64,000 nucleotides of DNA from Azospirillum brasilense (GTDB taxonomy: Bacteria > Pseudomonadota > Alphaproteobacteria > Azospirillales > Azospirillaceae). The translations under genes were made by a program, and so were the position numbers. Below the pieces are notes generated by a model. That model did not search any database. It was not told where the DNA came from and saw only the letters and a list, made by a program, of their open reading frames with translations. Each line of letters begins with the position of its first letter. Within the stretch, counting starts at the first letter, position 1. Shown here piece by piece: positions 63,888-64,000 of this stretch. The DNA lies in NCBI RefSeq assembly GCF_005222205.1, contig NZ_CP032348.1:62001-126000 (forward strand). The letters run 5' to 3'.

Positions 63888-64000
63888 TCAGCGCTCCGGT
63901 CCGATGGCCCGCAGCCGGGCGTAGAAGGCGTTGGCGGCCTGCTGCCGCGCGCCGCCGGTGTCCACGGTGGTTTCGGCGGTCTCAATGGCGGCCTCCTCCG
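63888..64000 (-). CDS. C-terminal end of a flagellar-cluster gene, truncated by the window edge
   Basis: Only the last 36 or so residues are visible: EEAAIETAETTVDTGGARQQ followed by ANAFYARLRAIGPER and stop. In related genomes a DUF6468-type protein occupies the position upstream of motE, but this fragment is too short to confirm that. It is in the same orientation as motE-fliK-flgD and ends three bases before motE's ATG. Confidence 0.6.
   Translation of the reverse strand, partial: EEAAIETAETTVDTGGARQQAANAFYARLRAIGPER

Overview
The window is high-GC DNA with coding on both strands and looks like an alphaproteobacterium of the Azospirillum type (Rhodospirillales). Pointers are a polar-flagellum cluster (flgF-flgG-flgA-flgH, motAB, flgD-fliK-motE), a napEDABC periplasmic nitrate reductase operon, dense regulation through sigma-54 and two-component proteins, and R-body genes. 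The genus is inferred from gene content and protein style, not measured.

Region 1 (1-12.7 kb). A histidine kinase (cut by the window edge) and an NtrC/DctD-type response regulator are followed on the other strand by aspT-aspD, an aspartate:alanine exchanger and aspartate 4-decarboxylase that together can build a proton gradient. Then comes an ABC importer (binding protein, fused double permease, ATPase) in one operon with a phosphoglycolate-phosphatase-like HAD enzyme and a histidine phosphatase. The importer is preceded by a textbook -24/-12 sigma-54 promoter and a pair of 14-bp direct repeats at enhancer distance. The two-component pair probably switches on uptake of an organic phosphate ester, which the phosphatases then dephosphorylate.

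Region 2 (12.7-21 kb). This holds a Tat-exported berberine-bridge-type flavin oxidase, tRNA-Phe, the bifunctional alcohol/aldehyde dehydrogenase adhE with two possible operators upstream, and an odd regulator in which a decayed sigma-54-activator ATPase domain is joined to an AraC DNA-binding domain. An AT-rich orphan gene of foreign appearance, possibly a permuted papain-fold enzyme, follows and ends at a 20-bp perfect hairpin.

Region 3 (21-29.2 kb). This is the most unusual part: an R-body (refractile body) locus. Four canonical RebB-type proteins, three divergent RebB-like proteins (one with a nonapeptide-repeat tail) and three proteins of unknown function (358, 181 and 1168 residues) all lie on the minus strand in one array. 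R-bodies are ribbon polymers that unroll and are linked to killing or disrupting eukaryotic cells.

Region 4 (29.2-34.3 kb). A YitT membrane protein, a complete IS5-type insertion sequence with 15-bp ends and a CTAG target duplication, a possible papain-type cysteine peptidase, a decayed DUF4347 adhesin fragment and an MFS exporter form a mobile-looking patch.

Region 5 (34.3-46.7 kb). motB, motA and a large exported protein are on the minus strand, with flgF-G-A-H and a FliL-like gene on the plus strand, followed by napEDABC behind an FNR-type box.

Region 6 (46.7-64 kb). One 4637-residue RTX adhesin gene with 18 repeated modules, a NIDO domain, four Calx-beta domains and a VWD domain fills almost 14 kb. 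The flagellar genes flgD, fliK, motE and one truncated gene follow on the minus strand. No type I secretion genes for the adhesin are in the window.
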